From the NCBI GenBank assembly GCA_937902305.1, contig CALDHV010000032.1, positions 1 through 6,306 on the forward strand: DNA of 6,306 bases, read 5' to 3'. This document shows, piece by piece, positions 5,194-6,306 of this stretch. Position numbers and translations under genes: made by a program. How positions within the stretch are numbered: position 1 is the stretch's first letter; each line of letters opens with the position of its first letter. This DNA is from an uncultured Clostridia bacterium (GTDB lineage: Bacteria > Bacillota > Clostridia > Oscillospirales > Acutalibacteraceae). The notes under the pieces were generated by a model that saw nothing but the letters and a program-made list of their open reading frames with translations, was not told the origin of the DNA and ran no database searches.

Positions 5194-6038
5194 TCGCGGA
5201 CGTACCCGCCAAGATCAATCTGTCGCTGGATGTCGTGGGGCGGCGGGAGGACGGCTTCCATCTGCTGGAAAGTGTGATGCAGACGGTCGATCTCTATGAT
5301 CGCATCACCGTCGTGCGACGTCAGACGGGCATCGTCCTCGACACCCCCGGCGTGGCACTATGCCCGCCCGAAAAAAACACCGCGACCCTTGCCGCCGCCG
5401 CGTTTTTCGCCTATACCGGCATCGCGGCGGGCGTTGCGCTGACAGTGAAAAAGCACATCCCCCACCAAGCGGGGATGGGCGGCGGCAGTGCCGATGCCGC
5501 CGGTGTGTTGCTCTTGCTCGACCGGCTTTTCGATACCCGGCTGACCGGGGAGGAGCTATGCCGGCTCGGCTTGCAGGTCGGCGCGGATGTGCCGTTCTGT
5601 TTGATCGGCGGCACGGCGCTCGTGACCGGAATCGGGGAAAAAATCCGTCCGCTCCCCGCTCTGCCGCCCTGCGCGCTGGTCATCGCGCAACCGGAGGACG
5701 GCATCTCCACCGCCGATGCGTATGCGGCGCTCGACCGCGCCGCGCCGACCCGGCGCCCCGACCACGCCGCCCTGCTCGATGGCTTACAGCGGGGTGATCT
5801 ATCGGCTGTCTGTCGGCAAGCGGTCAATGTTTTTGATGAGACGACCGCGCCGGCGGGCGTGATTGCCATTCGCAAGGCGATGGCGGCTTTTTCGCCGCTC
5901 GCCGCGCAAATGACCGGGAGCGGATCGGCGGTATTTGCGATCTTCGACGATCCTGCCGCCGCTGATGCCTGCGCGAAAGCCCTGCACCGCGTCTGCCCGC
6001 ACGTCTACCGATGCCGCCCCTGCGCCGGAGGGGTATAG
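5184..6038 (+). CDS. ispE: 4-diphosphocytidyl-2-C-methyl-D-erythritol kinase, 284 aa
   Basis: GHMP-family kinase that phosphorylates CDP-methylerythritol at the 2-hydroxyl, the fourth step of the MEP isoprenoid pathway. Motifs in order are PAKINLSLDVVGRREDGFH (8-26, with catalytic Lys10), the ATP-binding glycine loop HQAGMGGGSADAAG (94-107), GADVPFC (133-139, with catalytic Asp135), and the C-terminal MTGSGSAVFAIFD (243-255). The loop has Met-Gly where Leu-Gly is usual, a conservative change. Length is typical. The start at 5184 has GGGAG (5169-5173) 10 nt upstream. A second ATG at 5190 overlaps the previous stop as ATGA and could also be used, changing only two residues. The overlap with the aminotransferase gene implies coupled translation. 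A strong terminator follows after about 20 nt, so ispE closes the unit. Confidence 0.96.
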   Translation: MQMIADVPAKINLSLDVVGRREDGFHLLESVMQTVDLYDRITVVRRQTGIVLDTPGVALCPPEKNTATLAAAAFFAYTGIAAGVALTVKKHIPHQAGMGGGSADAAGVLLLLDRLFDTRLTGEELCRLGLQVGADVPFCLIGGTALVTGIGEKIRPLPALPPCALVIAQPEDGISTADAYAALDRAAPTRRPDHAALLDGLQRGDLSAVCRQAVNVFDETTAPAGVIAIRKAMAAFSPLAAQMTGSGSAVFAIFDDPAAADACAKALHRVCPHVYRCRPCAGGV

Positions 6039-6058
6039 CCCGACTGACTAAAACAAAC

Positions 6059-6103
6059 AAAACCGTCCGATACTGTCATCACAACAGGAAAGGACGGTTT
6101 TTT
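6059..6103 (+). terminator. Intrinsic terminator after ispE
   Basis: AAAACCGTCC (6059-6068) and GGACGGTTTT (6092-6101) form a 10-bp perfect stem, and a six-T run spans 6098-6103. An inner CTGT/ACAG pair (6073-6076 with 6084-6087) can form a second helix in the loop. The A-run on the 5' side means it could also work on the minus strand for a convergent gene to the right. Confidence 0.92.
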
Positions 6104-6107
6104 ATAT

Positions 6108-6306
6108 GGCACGATTTAAGATAGTGCGGTCAAGCCTCGCGCTTTTGGCACGCAAAAATCTTTTGGCACGATTTAAGATAGTGCGGTCAAGCCGCGCGCT
6201 TTTGGCACGCAAAAATCTTTTGGCACGATTTAAGATAGTGCGGTCAAGCCGCGCGCTTTTGGCACGCAAAAATCTTTTGGCACGATTTAAGATAGTGCGG
6301 TCAAGC
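6108..6306 (+). repeat. 57-bp tandem repeat array, 3.5 copies, running off the window
   Basis: Units start at 6108, 6165, 6222 and 6279. The first three are complete and the last is cut after 28 bp. The only difference seen is T at 6137 where later copies have G. Inside each unit TTTTGGCACG occurs twice, 18 bp apart, and TTTTG-GCACG-CAAAA and GCAC/GTGC could form small hairpins. Because 57 is a multiple of three, one frame per strand has no stop. On the plus strand an ATG at 6106 opens a frame that runs 67 codons to the window end, with the repeated peptide ARFKIVRSSRALLARKNLL. On the minus strand the repeat reads LDRTILNRAKRFLRAKSAR and stops at TAA just outside the array. Neither is called as a gene: the frame begins on the terminator T-run and no homologous domain is recognised. 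Confidence 0.93.

Noticed and set aside
6108..6306. The 57-bp repeats as a CRISPR array
   Set aside because: The whole 57-bp period is conserved, with no variable spacers between repeats, so this is a plain tandem repeat.

Overview
The window looks like a stretch of chromosome from a GC-rich, endospore-forming member of the Clostridia, possibly Oscillospiraceae-like. The evidence is a forespore sigma factor (SigG), a ZTP riboswitch in front of one-carbon genes, Firmicutes-type promoters and Shine-Dalgarno sites, and an Lrp regulator plus aminotransferase pair that resembles alaR-alaT of Bacillus subtilis. The genus is an inference. Five protein genes are recognised, one of them cut by the window edge.

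Left part, minus strand (1-2350): a one-carbon operon, glyA then fhs. It is read from a near-perfect sigma-A promoter (TTGACA, 17 bp, TATACT). The leader carries a ZTP (pfl-motif) aptamer whose last conserved bases are also the 5' arm of an intrinsic terminator. The expected logic is that ZTP/AICAR, which build up when 10-formyl-tetrahydrofolate is short, bind the leader and allow read-through. GlyA then supplies methylene-THF and glycine, and Fhs supplies formyl-THF from formate. The fhs gene is cut at base 1 after about 303 codons, and its codon usage changes sharply around positions 300-400.

Middle (2351-3547): sigG is transcribed divergently from glyA on the plus strand, with a possible sigma-F/G-type promoter. 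At its stop codon begins a roughly 240-bp imperfect inverted-repeat element. Its ends are arrays of a degenerate 7-bp repeat, and its interior holds several nested hairpins. It fills most of the 314-bp gap before the next gene.

Right part, plus strand (3484-6103): a compact three-gene unit with overlapping stop and start codons. It encodes an Lrp/AsnC-family regulator, a class I/II aminotransferase (probably alanine transaminase) and IspE of the MEP isoprenoid pathway, and it ends at a strong intrinsic terminator.

Right edge (6108-6306): a 57-bp tandem repeat, three full copies plus 28 bp of a fourth, runs off the window. Because 57 is a multiple of three, one frame on each strand stays open through the whole array. 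The plus-strand frame starts with an ATG at 6106 and would encode a very basic 19-residue repeat. Whether the array is coding cannot be decided here. The least explained parts of the window are the heptamer-ended inverted repeat and the 57-bp array.
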